Positions 24,661 to 32,892 of a stretch of DNA of 64,000 nucleotides are shown here, piece by piece. Each line of letters opens with the position of its first letter. The first letter of the stretch is position 1. Origin of the DNA: Ramlibacter sp. Lineage in GTDB: Bacteria > Pseudomonadota > Gammaproteobacteria > Burkholderiales > Burkholderiaceae_C. The stretch covers positions 1 through 64,000 of the forward strand of contig JAUYOG010000050.1 of NCBI GenBank assembly GCA_030695945.1, read 5' to 3'. The notes beneath the pieces were generated by a model that searched no databases, was not told where the DNA came from, and worked only from the letters and a program-made list of their open reading frames with translations. Position numbers and translations under genes: made by a program.

Positions 24661-24712
24661 GCCCGGCTTCCCTCGTGACGCCTACTGTGGGCTCATCCCC
24701 GCAGGAGAGCCC

Positions 24713-25417
24713 ATGAGCCTCGTGAAAGCCAACGGTCTGGCCAAGACCTACCGGGCCGGCGATGTAGAGGTGCGCGCCGTGAAGGACGCGGACTTCGTCA
24801 TCGAAGCGGCATCCTTCGTCGCCTTCGTCGGCCCCTCCGGCAGCGGCAAGAGCACGCTGCTCAACATGATCGGCTGCCTCGACCACCCGACTGCCGGCAC
24901 GCTCACGGTGCTGGACACCGACATCCGGGCGCTGGACCGCGGCGCCGCGGCGCGCTTCCGGGGCCTCAATATCGGCTTCATCTTCCAGGACTTCAACCTG
25001 GTGCCGGTGCTCACGGCCTACGAGAACATCGAGTACCCGCTGATCATGGTGCAGCAATGGCCGCCGGAGAAGCGGCGTAAGCAGGTGACGCGGCTGCTCA
25101 GGGCCGTGGGCATGGAGGCCCAGGCCCACAAGCGCCCGGACCAGCTCTCGGGCGGCCAGAAGCAGCGCGTAGCGGTGGCCCGGGCACTGGTCAGCAATGC
25201 CAGGCTGGTGCTGGCCGATGAGCCGACGGCCAACCTCGACCACGACACCGCCTATCGCATCATCGACCTGATGAAGCTGATGCGCGACGAGTTCGGCACC
25301 ACCTTCGTCTTTTCCACGCACGACCCGAAGATCATGGCCGAGGCGGAAGTGACTTTCACGCTGGAGGACGGCCGCGTCGTTTCGAGCTCCCACCACCAGG
25401 AGGCCGTCCATGCTTGA
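24713..25417 (+). CDS. ABC transporter ATP-binding protein (LolD/MacB type)
   Basis: A 234-residue ATPase with Walker A GPSGSGKST near residue 41, Q-loop FIFQDFNLVPVL, signature LSGGQKQRVAVARAL, Walker B LVLADEPTANLD and H-loop FSTHDP. The sequence type belongs to the LolD/FtsE/MacB group, which powers lipoprotein or substrate movement from the periplasmic side rather than import. It overlaps the permease gene by 8 nt. Preceded by an FNR box, so expression is probably raised at low oxygen. Confidence 0.88.
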   Translation: MSLVKANGLAKTYRAGDVEVRAVKDADFVIEAASFVAFVGPSGSGKSTLLNMIGCLDHPTAGTLTVLDTDIRALDRGAAARFRGLNIGFIFQDFNLVPVLTAYENIEYPLIMVQQWPPEKRRKQVTRLLRAVGMEAQAHKRPDQLSGGQKQRVAVARALVSNARLVLADEPTANLDHDTAYRIIDLMKLMRDEFGTTFVFSTHDPKIMAEAEVTFTLEDGRVVSSSHHQEAVHA

Positions 25418-26657
25418 TCTCTTCAAGATCGCCGGCCGGAACCTGTCGCGCTACCGGCGCCGCACTGTCCTCACACTGCTGCTGATCATCATCGGCATGG
25501 TCGCGGTGCTCCTCTTCGTGTCGGTGACGGGATCGTTCAAGGACATGATGGTCGGCCAGATCACCGACTCGGTGCTCGGCCACCTGCAGGTGCACCGCAA
25601 GGGCTACGTCGCGTCCATCGACAACCTGCCGCTGAACCTCAACATGAAGCCCCAGGCGGTCGCCCGGGTGGAGGAAGCGCTCAGGCAGATCGACACGGTG
25701 CAAACCTGGTCCCCGCGCGTGAAGTTCGGCGGCATGTTCAGCAACTTCACGGAGACCACCAGCATTCGTGTCAATGGCGTGGACCCCGAGCGCGAGGCCG
25801 CCGCCGTGCCGCTGCTGCCCGGCCGCATCATCGAAGGGCGCAAGGACGGCGCGCTCGTCGGCAAGGGCGAGATCGTCATCCCGGTGCTGCTGGCGCGCGG
25901 CATGAAGACCAAGGTGGGCGACACCGTGGTGCTGGTCGCCACCAACCGCGACGGCTCCGTGAACGGCAAGACCTTCGTCGTGCGCGGCGTGACCGAGGGC
26001 GTGACCGGCCCCGGCGGGCGTGACGGCTACATCCACATCGCCGATGCACGCGAGCTGCTGCGCGTGGGCGAAGCCGAGGTCAGCGAGATCGCGATCCGCC
26101 TGAAAGACCCCTCGACGCTCGACAAGACCGCAGCCCGCCTGAACGCGGCCCTGGCAGCGCAGGTGAACCCCGAAGGCAAGCCGGTGATGGAAGTCCACAC
26201 CTGGGCTGACCTGTCGCCGTTCGCGAACCTGGCCCGCATGATCGACCTGTTGACCGTGTTCATCAAGGTCGTGCTGGTGTCCATCGTCCTGGTGAGCGTG
26301 ATGAACGTCATGGTGATGGCCGTCTACGAACGCATCCGCGAGATCGGCACCATTGCCGCCATCGGCACCCCGCCCCGTCGGATCCTGTCGCTGTTCCTCG
26401 GCGAAGGGCTGTTGCTCGGCCTGGTCGGGACGGCCTTGGGCACGGTGCTGAGCCTGGTGGTGATCTACGCGCTGAACGCCTGGAAACTGAGCTTCGTCTT
26501 CGGCCAGCAGCAGAACCTGGTGCTGGAGCCGCGGATCGGCGTGCTGCAGGTGGCCACCATCGCGGCGATGGTGGTCGGCGTGGCGGTGCTCGCCAGCCTC
26601 CAGCCCGCGTGGAAGGCCTCCCGGCTGGACCCGAGCGAGGCATTGCGCCATGTGTGA
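25410..26657 (+). CDS. ABC transporter permease, FtsX/LolE-like
   Basis: A 415-residue permease with the MacB/LolE topology: one N-terminal helix (about residues 20-42), a large periplasmic domain of some 230 residues, then three helices near 285-310, 325-350 and 385-405. The motif RIREIGTIAAIGTPPRRILSLFLGEGLLLG is characteristic of FtsX-domain permeases. It works with the upstream ATPase. The substrate is unknown, but the next gene suggests a lipoprotein or lipid. Confidence 0.86.
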   Translation: MLDLFKIAGRNLSRYRRRTVLTLLLIIIGMVAVLLFVSVTGSFKDMMVGQITDSVLGHLQVHRKGYVASIDNLPLNLNMKPQAVARVEEALRQIDTVQTWSPRVKFGGMFSNFTETTSIRVNGVDPEREAAAVPLLPGRIIEGRKDGALVGKGEIVIPVLLARGMKTKVGDTVVLVATNRDGSVNGKTFVVRGVTEGVTGPGGRDGYIHIADARELLRVGEAEVSEIAIRLKDPSTLDKTAARLNAALAAQVNPEGKPVMEVHTWADLSPFANLARMIDLLTVFIKVVLVSIVLVSVMNVMVMAVYERIREIGTIAAIGTPPRRILSLFLGEGLLLGLVGTALGTVLSLVVIYALNAWKLSFVFGQQQNLVLEPRIGVLQVATIAAMVVGVAVLASLQPAWKASRLDPSEALRHV

Positions 26658-26675
26658 ACACCCCCGGAGCCCCTC

Positions 26676-27401
26676 ATGAAAAAGCTGCTTGTCCTCCTGT
26701 GCGCGCTCCTGGCGGGCGCGGCGTTCGCGATCGACGGCACCCAGCTGCTGCAGAAGGTGGACCGCAACCTCGAGCCCGAGGCGTACGAGATGTACCGCAA
26801 GCTCATCAACATCGAGCCCGACGGCAGCCGCAAGGAGTTCGTGCTCTATTCGGTGAAGAAAGGCAAGGACAAGCTGTTGGCGCTGTTCCTGGACCCCCCG
26901 AGCGAGCGCGACCGCGCCACGCTGCGGCTGGGCGAGAACATGTGGCTGTACATCCCCAACGTCGGCAAGCCGGTGCGCATCGCCAGCCTGCAATCGGTCA
27001 TCGGCGGCATCTTCAACAATGCCGACATCTTGCGGCTCGACTACGCGTCGGAGTACGACGTCGACAAGATGACCGAGGACAAGGACATCTATGTGCTGTC
27101 GCTCAAGGCGAAGACGGCCAACGTAGCATACGACCGCCTGAAGATGTCCGTGGACAAGAAGACCGTGCTGCCGACCAGCATCGAATGCTATGCGGCCAGC
27201 GGCATGCTGATCAAGACGCTGACCTACAAGGACGTCAAGGATTTCGGCAAGGGCATCAAGCGCCCCGCCACGCTGGAGACCGACAGCCCCCTGCACAAGG
27301 GCTACAAGTCGGTGATGATCTACGGCCAGATCCGCGCACGCAGCATGCCCGACGAGGTGTTCACTCTCGAATACCTGCCCCGTGCGAAGGAACTGCGGTG
27401 A
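26676..27401 (+). CDS. Outer membrane lipoprotein-sorting (LolA-like) protein
   Basis: A 241-residue periplasmic protein with signal peptide (LLVLLCALLAGAAFA). The body matches the outer-membrane lipoprotein-sorting family related to LolA/LolB: RKEFVLYSVKKGKDKLLALFLDPPSERDRATLRLGENMWLYIPNVGK, LPTSIECYAASGMLIKTLTYKD. Such proteins form an open beta barrel that shields lipid. It lies between an FtsX-type ABC pair and an outer-membrane barrel gene and overlaps the latter by 4 nt (GTGA), suggesting a dedicated inner-to-outer membrane route. Confidence 0.82.
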   Translation: MKKLLVLLCALLAGAAFAIDGTQLLQKVDRNLEPEAYEMYRKLINIEPDGSRKEFVLYSVKKGKDKLLALFLDPPSERDRATLRLGENMWLYIPNVGKPVRIASLQSVIGGIFNNADILRLDYASEYDVDKMTEDKDIYVLSLKAKTANVAYDRLKMSVDKKTVLPTSIECYAASGMLIKTLTYKDVKDFGKGIKRPATLETDSPLHKGYKSVMIYGQIRARSMPDEVFTLEYLPRAKELR

Positions 27402-28570
27402 GGCCTGCGCGAGCCGCATGTATCGCGGCCCTCCTCGCGGCCGCGTTGCAGGTGGCAGCCGGGGAAACCTTCGACGTTTCGGCCTTCGAGAAGAAAGCCT
27501 TCGAGTGGAACGGCTTCGTCGAACTGCGGCCGGAGTGGCAATCCCTGCGGCGCGGCTCGACCGGCTACCGGTTGCTGTTTCCCGGGGAGACGCGCGAAAG
27601 CCTCGATCGGCGCACCGTGGCGGCCGAGGTTTCGGGTGTACTGCGCCACGAGGCGCTGAGCTTCAACTTCACCGGCCACGCCAGTTCGCAGCACGACTCC
27701 CGCGAGTCCGATGATGACGCGCGGATGTACGAGGCCTACGCCGCCTGGCAGGTCGACCCGCGCAGCGCCGTTGAAATCGGCAAGCGGGCGCTGCGCTGGG
27801 GCAAGGGCTATGCCTTCAGCCCGGTGGCCTTCCTGGAGCGGCCCAAGGACCCGGCCGACGCCGAGCTGGCCCGCGAAGGCTTCGTGATGGCCACTGGCGC
27901 CTGGGTGCGCAGCTTCGCCGAGGGGCCGCTGAAGACCTTGTCGGTGAGCGCGGCTCTCGTGCCGACCTCGTCGGGACTCAACGAGGACTTCGGGCCGGAG
28001 GGACACCTCAACCCCGCCGTCAAGCTCTACGGCCTTCTGTTCGACACGGACGTGGACCTGGTGTGGGCCGCACGCGGCAGCCGCGGGCCGCGCTTCGGCG
28101 TCGACTTTTCCCGCAACCTCGGCAGCAACCTGGAGGTTCACGGCGAATGGGCGCGCACGACCGATGCGGCGCAGGCGCTGCAAACGCGCAGCTACACCAG
28201 TGCGTTGCTGGGCCTGCGCTGGCTGACCGAACGCGACACGACGATCATCTTCGAGCTGTATCGCAACGGCAGCGGCTACATGACAGCGCAGGTGCCGCAG
28301 TCCAGCCGCCCGAACCCGGCCCAGCGCTACGCCTACCTGCGTGTCAGCCAGAAGGAGCCCTTCGATATCCTGGATTTCACGCCGTCGGTGACGCTGATCG
28401 CGAATACGGGTGACCGCAGCTACTCCGTGATCCCGGAGGTGATGTACACGGGGATCAGGAACCTCGAGTTGCGCCTGCGGCTGGCGCTGAACCGCGGCGA
28501 TGCGGCGAGCGAGTACGGCGAGAAGCCGGTCCGGTCGCGGGTGGAGTTGCGGGCGCGGTATTTCTTCTGA
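27398..28570 (+). CDS. Predicted outer-membrane beta-barrel protein
   Basis: A 390-residue protein beginning with GTG at 27398, with an Ala-rich signal peptide (AACIAALLAAALQVAAG). The mature part is rich in alternating hydrophobic/polar strands (LSFNFTGHASSQ, DLVWAARGSRGPRFGVDFSRN, LELRLRLALNRGD) and ends in ELRARYFF, whose terminal aromatic residue is the usual signal for barrel insertion. No close family is recognised; alginate-export-like or DUF1302-like barrels are possible. It is the last gene of the ABC/LolA operon. Its final 116 bp overlap the convergent gene. Confidence 0.7.
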   Translation: MRPARAACIAALLAAALQVAAGETFDVSAFEKKAFEWNGFVELRPEWQSLRRGSTGYRLLFPGETRESLDRRTVAAEVSGVLRHEALSFNFTGHASSQHDSRESDDDARMYEAYAAWQVDPRSAVEIGKRALRWGKGYAFSPVAFLERPKDPADAELAREGFVMATGAWVRSFAEGPLKTLSVSAALVPTSSGLNEDFGPEGHLNPAVKLYGLLFDTDVDLVWAARGSRGPRFGVDFSRNLGSNLEVHGEWARTTDAAQALQTRSYTSALLGLRWLTERDTTIIFELYRNGSGYMTAQVPQSSRPNPAQRYAYLRVSQKEPFDILDFTPSVTLIANTGDRSYSVIPEVMYTGIRNLELRLRLALNRGDAASEYGEKPVRSRVELRARYFF

Positions 28571-29267
28571 AAAGGCCTTGGCGAGCCGTCGCGCCGAGAA
28601 CCGGCCGCATCGCCCGCAGGTACTGCACGACCGCGAATATCACCAGCAGAGGCAGGCTGAGCTCGAGCGTCTCCTCCACGGCGATGACCAGCACGGCGAC
28701 GCTGCGAGTGACGGTCAGGCCGAAGTCGTGCGTGAGGACGCTCACGGAGCGGTCCAGCGTCTTCGCGACAACGGCCGTCACGCCGAAAGCAAGGGCCGAC
28801 CATGCGACGGGCTGGCCGGTTCGCAGGCCACGCCACAACAGGGCTCCGTGCCGCCACCACAGGTACCCGATGCACCCGAGCACAACTGCCACCGCGGCCA
28901 GCGCCCCGGCTTTCTCCGCGGAGAACGCACCCTTGAGGAAATAGGAAAACCGCAGGACGCTCGTTCCCGTCAGGCTCATGTGGAGGTCCATTTCCCGGGC
29001 GCCGAGGAAAAGCAGCAGGAGCAGTATCGCGGCGCGGGGCGGCCGGTCGGCGACGACGAGCAAGGTCAGGCATACGGCCACGATCGCGGCCCCGTAAGCG
29101 AACAACGTCAGGGTTTCGATGGCGCCGGCCTCCGCCATGAGGGCCGCGACGAGGGAGGCCGGCAGCGCGAGCCACAGCACAAGTGCCAGCATCGCTGCGG
29201 CCGCCGGCATCGCGAACACGAACGACGTCTTCAATTGGGTTTTCCAGTCAAGGCCCGATTTTCCCAT
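28455..29267 (-). CDS. Predicted multi-helix membrane protein of unknown function
   Basis: A 270-residue inner-membrane protein with about seven hydrophobic helices and a conserved-looking AREMDLHMSLTGTSVLRFSYFLKG segment near residue 95 (R-E-x-D-x-H), seen in uncharacterised membrane proteins. The last ~45 residues are Arg/Ala/Pro-rich and are read antisense to the end of the barrel gene, so the original stop near 28570 was probably lost. The ATG at 29267 gives MGKSGLDWK. The function is unknown. Confidence 0.6.
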   Translation of the reverse strand: MGKSGLDWKTQLKTSFVFAMPAAAAMLALVLWLALPASLVAALMAEAGAIETLTLFAYGAAIVAVCLTLLVVADRPPRAAILLLLLFLGAREMDLHMSLTGTSVLRFSYFLKGAFSAEKAGALAAVAVVLGCIGYLWWRHGALLWRGLRTGQPVAWSALAFGVTAVVAKTLDRSVSVLTHDFGLTVTRSVAVLVIAVEETLELSLPLLVIFAVVQYLRAMRPVLGATARQGLFRRNTAPATPPATGPASRRTRSPHRRGSAPAAGATRGS

Positions 29268-29310
29268 GGGCGCTGTTGCTGGGCCGGCGAATCGCCCGCC
29301 CGCGGGACAG

Positions 29311-29769
29311 TCATGGCTTTCCCATACCCATGTCCTCCATGAAGTCCTTGGCATCGTCTCCCCGCAGCTTCTCCGCCAATCCGGTCAGGCCGTCCGTGAG
29401 GTAGCGCGCGTCGTAGCCCTGTGTCCGAAGGTAAGTCATGGCAATTGCCGAGCGGTCCTTGTGGGGGCAGGCGGTGACGATGATCTTGTCCCGCGGAAGC
29501 TCCCTGAAACGCGCGGGGAGCTCATTCAACGGGATGAACAGGCCGAACCCCATCTTCCAGGCTCTTGTTTCCTCCGGGAAACGGATGTCCACCAGGACGG
29601 CCTTCTTTTCCACCAGCAAGGTGATCAGCCTCTTGCTGTCGATCTTCATGTCAGCGCGGGTTTCGTAGTCGAACCTGGTGAGAAAACCATCGAACGCCGA
29701 CTCCTGCGCCGACGCCATGGACACGCAGATCATCAGCAACGGCGCACACAGGAAACCCGCTCTTTTCAT
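29311..29769 (-). CDS. Periplasmic rhodanese-domain protein
   Basis: A 152-residue protein with signal peptide (LCAPLLMICVSMASAQ) and one rhodanese domain. VLVDIRFPEE is the entry motif and TACPHKDRSAIAMTYLRTQGYDARYLTDGLTGL contains the catalytic Cys loop CPHKDRS. Rhodaneses move sulfane sulfur; export suggests a periplasmic sulfur or thiol role compatible with the nearby sox genes. AAGGAA precedes the ATG. It is divergent from the ECF sigma gene. Confidence 0.82.
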   Translation of the reverse strand: MKRAGFLCAPLLMICVSMASAQESAFDGFLTRFDYETRADMKIDSKRLITLLVEKKAVLVDIRFPEETRAWKMGFGLFIPLNELPARFRELPRDKIIVTACPHKDRSAIAMTYLRTQGYDARYLTDGLTGLAEKLRGDDAKDFMEDMGMGKP

Positions 29770-29958
29770 CGGAAGGTTCCTTTTTGGGGTTGATCTATTG
29801 GGAGGACGAAGAGAACTGCAAAAGGATTCCTCGCCGATTCACCAAGTCGACCTGGATTGCCGCTCGCGGGAAGTTGTTTGATCTCGCGCAACCGGGCGGC
29901 GCCGCACTGGCGCATCCTTCAGTTGAAGACTTCGCCCGCCAGCGCGGGGGAGCCGTCC

Positions 29959-30567
29959 ATGTCCAAGCCGCCCCACGACGATTACCCGCCACCGGCAACC
30001 GAGGCCTTCGCATGCGTGGCAGCTGCCTGGCAGGCGCACGAAGCCGAGTTGCGCGGCTACCTGCGCCGCCACTTGGCCGACGCGGATGCAGCCGACGACC
30101 TGCTGCAGGACGTGTTCGTCAAGGCCATGGGCCAGGGCGGGGGATTCTGCACCCTCGACAACCCGCGCGCATGGCTCTTCCAGGTGGCCCGCAACGCACT
30201 CGTGGACAGGCTGCGCACGGCCCACCCGCACGAACCCCTCACCGATGAGCTGACCGAAACCCTGTCGGCAGAGACGGACCCGCCCCCCCCCGTCGACGCG
30301 CTGGCCGGCTGTCTCCCGCGCACGCTGGCCGAACTGGCTCCCGGCGACGCCGCGATCCTGCGCGCGTGCGATCTCGAGGGCCAGACCCAACGGGCCTTCG
30401 CGCAAGCGCACGGGCTGACCCTGCCCGCCACCAAATCCCGCCTGTTGCGGGCCCGGGCACGGTTGCGCGAGCGCCTGTCGCAGGCCTGCCAGGTACGCTT
30501 CGAGGCGAACGGCAGCGTCGCCGCCCATGTCCCGCGGTCCATGCCGCCACCGGGCCCGGGTATCTAG
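29959..30567 (+). CDS. ECF-type RNA polymerase sigma factor
   Basis: A 202-residue sigma-70 family protein. Region 2: HEAELRGYLRRHLADADAADDLLQDVFVKAM and NPRAWLFQVARNALVDRLR. Region 4: LAPGDAAILRACDLEGQTQRAFAQAHGLTLPATKSRLLRARARLRERL. A short Cys-containing tail (ACQVRFEANGSVAAH) resembles that of SigZ-like ECF factors. The ATG at 29959 follows GGGGGAG by 6 nt. No anti-sigma gene is adjacent, so control may be through its own tail or the downstream permease/thioredoxin. Confidence 0.88.
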   Translation: MSKPPHDDYPPPATEAFACVAAAWQAHEAELRGYLRRHLADADAADDLLQDVFVKAMGQGGGFCTLDNPRAWLFQVARNALVDRLRTAHPHEPLTDELTETLSAETDPPPPVDALAGCLPRTLAELAPGDAAILRACDLEGQTQRAFAQAHGLTLPATKSRLLRARARLRERLSQACQVRFEANGSVAAHVPRSMPPPGPGI

Positions 30568-30620
30568 CCGGGCCTGCATCCTTTCGGGGCTTCGTTCGTC
30601 TTCGGTTAGAGAGAACTCAA

Positions 30621-31673
30621 ATGACCGAGCTGACCCTGTCCCAGCGCACGGTGCAACTGCCCCGCCAGCATCCCCGCGCTTTCCTGGCGATGGCCGGCCT
30701 GGCCTGGCTGGCCCTGTACCGGTCGCTGAACCCGGTGTCCGAGTGGGTCGTCGCCGCCCTGCCGGTGGAACGTGCCAGCCATCTCGGCGGCGCGCTCCAG
30801 TTCTTTGTCTACGACACGCCCAAGGTGTTGCTGCTGCTCACGGCCGTGGTGTTCGTGATGGGCATGGTCAACTCGTATTTCACGCCCGAGCGGACGCGGG
30901 CCCTGCTCGCCGGGCGCACCGAAGGCGTGGCCAACGTCATGGCCGCGAGCCTGGGTGTCGTGACGCCGTTCTGCTCCTGCTCGGCGGTACCGCTGTTCAT
31001 CGGGTTCGTGCAGGCAGGGGTGCCCTTGGGCGTCACTTTCTCGTTCCTGATTTCCGCGCCGATGGTCAACGAGGTCGCGCTGGCGCTGCTGCTCGGCATG
31101 TTCGGGTGGAAGATCGCCCTGCTCTACCTGGGCCTCGGCCTCACGGTCGCCGTAGCCGCCGGCTGGATCATCGGCCGGCTGAAGATGGAGAGTTCGCTGG
31201 AAGACTGGGTGCGCGACATGCCCAGGGTGGCGGCCGCGGCCGGCGAGGACGGGCTGACACTGGCCGAGCGCATCGAGGCAGGGTTCGCGAGCGTACGCGA
31301 GATCGTGGGGCGGGTCTGGCCCTACATCCTGGCCGGCATCGCCATCGGCGCGGCCATCCATGGCTGGGTGCCGCAGGACTTCATGGCGTCGATCATGGGC
31401 CGCGATGCCTGGTGGTCGGTGCCGCTGGCGGTGCTGGTCGGTGTGCCGATGTACACCAACGCGGCCGGCGTGATCCCCATCGTGCAGGCCCTGCTGGCCA
31501 AGGGCGCGGCGCTGGGCACGGTGCTGGCGTTCATGATGAGCGTGATCGCGCTCTCGCTGCCGGAGATGATCATCCTGCGCAAGGTGCTCAAGGTTCGCCT
31601 GATCGCGACTTTCGCGGGTGTGGTCGCGGCCGGCATCCTGGCCGTGGGCTTCGTTTTCAACGCGGTGTTGTGA
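30621..31673 (+). CDS. Permease (DUF318/ArsP-like)
   Basis: A 350-residue membrane protein with about eight helices. The repeat motifs VTPFCSCSAVPLFIGFVQAGVPLGVTFSFLISAPMVNE and GVPMYTNAAGVIPIVQALLAKG are the two halves of the DUF318 permease fold; the CSCS Cys pair is diagnostic. Related ArsP proteins export organoarsenicals, but the family is broad. It sits 53 nt after the sigma gene and before a small thioredoxin-like gene, the usual pairing of this family. Substrate unknown. Confidence 0.85.
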   Translation: MTELTLSQRTVQLPRQHPRAFLAMAGLAWLALYRSLNPVSEWVVAALPVERASHLGGALQFFVYDTPKVLLLLTAVVFVMGMVNSYFTPERTRALLAGRTEGVANVMAASLGVVTPFCSCSAVPLFIGFVQAGVPLGVTFSFLISAPMVNEVALALLLGMFGWKIALLYLGLGLTVAVAAGWIIGRLKMESSLEDWVRDMPRVAAAAGEDGLTLAERIEAGFASVREIVGRVWPYILAGIAIGAAIHGWVPQDFMASIMGRDAWWSVPLAVLVGVPMYTNAAGVIPIVQALLAKGAALGTVLAFMMSVIALSLPEMIILRKVLKVRLIATFAGVVAAGILAVGFVFNAVL

Positions 31674-31691
31674 CACCAAAGGAGAGTTTCG

Positions 31692-31925
31692 ATGGACATC
31701 AAGGTATTGGGCCCCGGCTGCGCCAACTGCAGGAACACGATCGCATTGATCGAACAGGTCGCCAGGGCCAAAGGCGTGAGCATGACGCTGGGCAAGGTCG
31801 AGGAAATCCGCGACATCGCGGGCTACGGCGTGATGCGCACGCCGGGCGTGGTGATCGACGGCAAGGTCGTTCACGCCGGCGGCGTGCCGAGCCGCGAGAA
31901 GGTCGAAGGGTGGCTGGCCGGATGA
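31692..31925 (+). CDS. Small redox thioredoxin-like protein (TM0996/MTH895 type)
   Basis: A 77-residue cytoplasmic thioredoxin-fold protein with the redox motif GPGCANCRNTIALIEQ (CxxC) near residue 10 and the cis-Pro loop MRTPGVVIDGKVVHAGG. It lies 18 nt after the permease with AAAGGAGAG in front. These small proteins regularly accompany DUF318 permeases and are thought to reduce or deliver the substrate; that coupling is inferred. Confidence 0.88.
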   Translation: MDIKVLGPGCANCRNTIALIEQVARAKGVSMTLGKVEEIRDIAGYGVMRTPGVVIDGKVVHAGGVPSREKVEGWLAG

Positions 31926-31962
31926 CCGGCGATACTGGCCGTCCTTATTCAAGACGGCGACC

Positions 31963-32892
31963 ATGAGCGCGGAACACGGACACCATACGCCGGACAACTT
32001 CAACGCGGCCTTCGCGGTCGGCATCGGCCTGAACACCGCCTTCGTGGCCATCGAGGCCTTCTACGGCTGGAAGGTCGACTCGCTCGCCCTGCTGGCCGAC
32101 GCGGGGCACAACCTGAGTGACGTGATCGGCCTCGTCCTGGCCTGGGGCGGCGCACTGGCCGGCCGGCTAAGGCCCGACGCACGCCATACCTATGGCTGGA
32201 AGCGCGCCGGCATCCTTGCTGCCTTCATCAACGCGTTGCTGCTGCTGGTCGCGATGGGCTCGCTGGCGTGGGAGGCCGTGCACAGGCTACAGGCGCCCGA
32301 GCCGATCGAAGGCATCACGATCATGGTGGTGGCAGGCATCGGCATCCTGGTCAACACGGCGACGGCGCTGCTGTTCATGCGCGGCAGCAAAGCCGACATC
32401 AACATCCGCGGCGCGTTTTTGCACATGGCGGGCGATGCATTGGTCTCCGCCGGCGTGGTGGTGGCCGGCGGCCTGGCCCTGTGGTTCGGCTGGGACTGGC
32501 TGGACCCGGTCGTCAGCCTCGCCATCGCCGCCGTGATCGTGATCGGCACCTGGGGCCTGTTCAGGCAGTCACTGCACCTGATGTTCGACGGCGTGCCCGA
32601 GAGCGTCGATCTGCATGCCGTGCAGGCCTTGCTCGAATCCTTGCCCGGTGTGGCCCGCGTGCATGACCTGCACGTGTGGGCGATGGGCACTTCCGAGATC
32701 GCTCTGACGGCGCACCTGGCGATGCCGGACGGCCACGCCGACGATGCCTTCCTGCGTAACGCCACGCAGCGGCTGCACGATCGCTTCGACATCGATCATG
32801 TCACGCTGCAGGCGATGCGCGTGCCGTTCACCACGCCCTGCGACCCGCGGGACCATGCAGAGCAAACCGCGGTTGGAGGGCATCATGTGTGA
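31963..32892 (+). CDS. Cation diffusion facilitator (CzcD-like) metal exporter
   Basis: A 309-residue CDF protein with six helices. The N-terminal HGHHTPDNFN segment and paired metal motifs LLADAGHNLSD (HxxxD with the preceding Asp) in helix 2 and FLHMAGDALVSAGV (HxxxD) in helix 5 match Zn/Co/Cd exporters. The cytoplasmic domain LPGVARVHDLHVWAMGTSEIALTAHL carries the usual His. It overlaps the next gene by 8 nt. It probably exports Zn2+ or similar ions in exchange for protons. Confidence 0.9.
   Translation: MSAEHGHHTPDNFNAAFAVGIGLNTAFVAIEAFYGWKVDSLALLADAGHNLSDVIGLVLAWGGALAGRLRPDARHTYGWKRAGILAAFINALLLLVAMGSLAWEAVHRLQAPEPIEGITIMVVAGIGILVNTATALLFMRGSKADINIRGAFLHMAGDALVSAGVVVAGGLALWFGWDWLDPVVSLAIAAVIVIGTWGLFRQSLHLMFDGVPESVDLHAVQALLESLPGVARVHDLHVWAMGTSEIALTAHLAMPDGHADDAFLRNATQRLHDRFDIDHVTLQAMRVPFTTPCDPRDHAEQTAVGGHHV

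Noticed and set aside
29789-29803. TTGATCTATTGGG as an FNR box before the ECF sigma gene
   Set aside because: Only one half-site is present; the second half has no resemblance to ATCAA.
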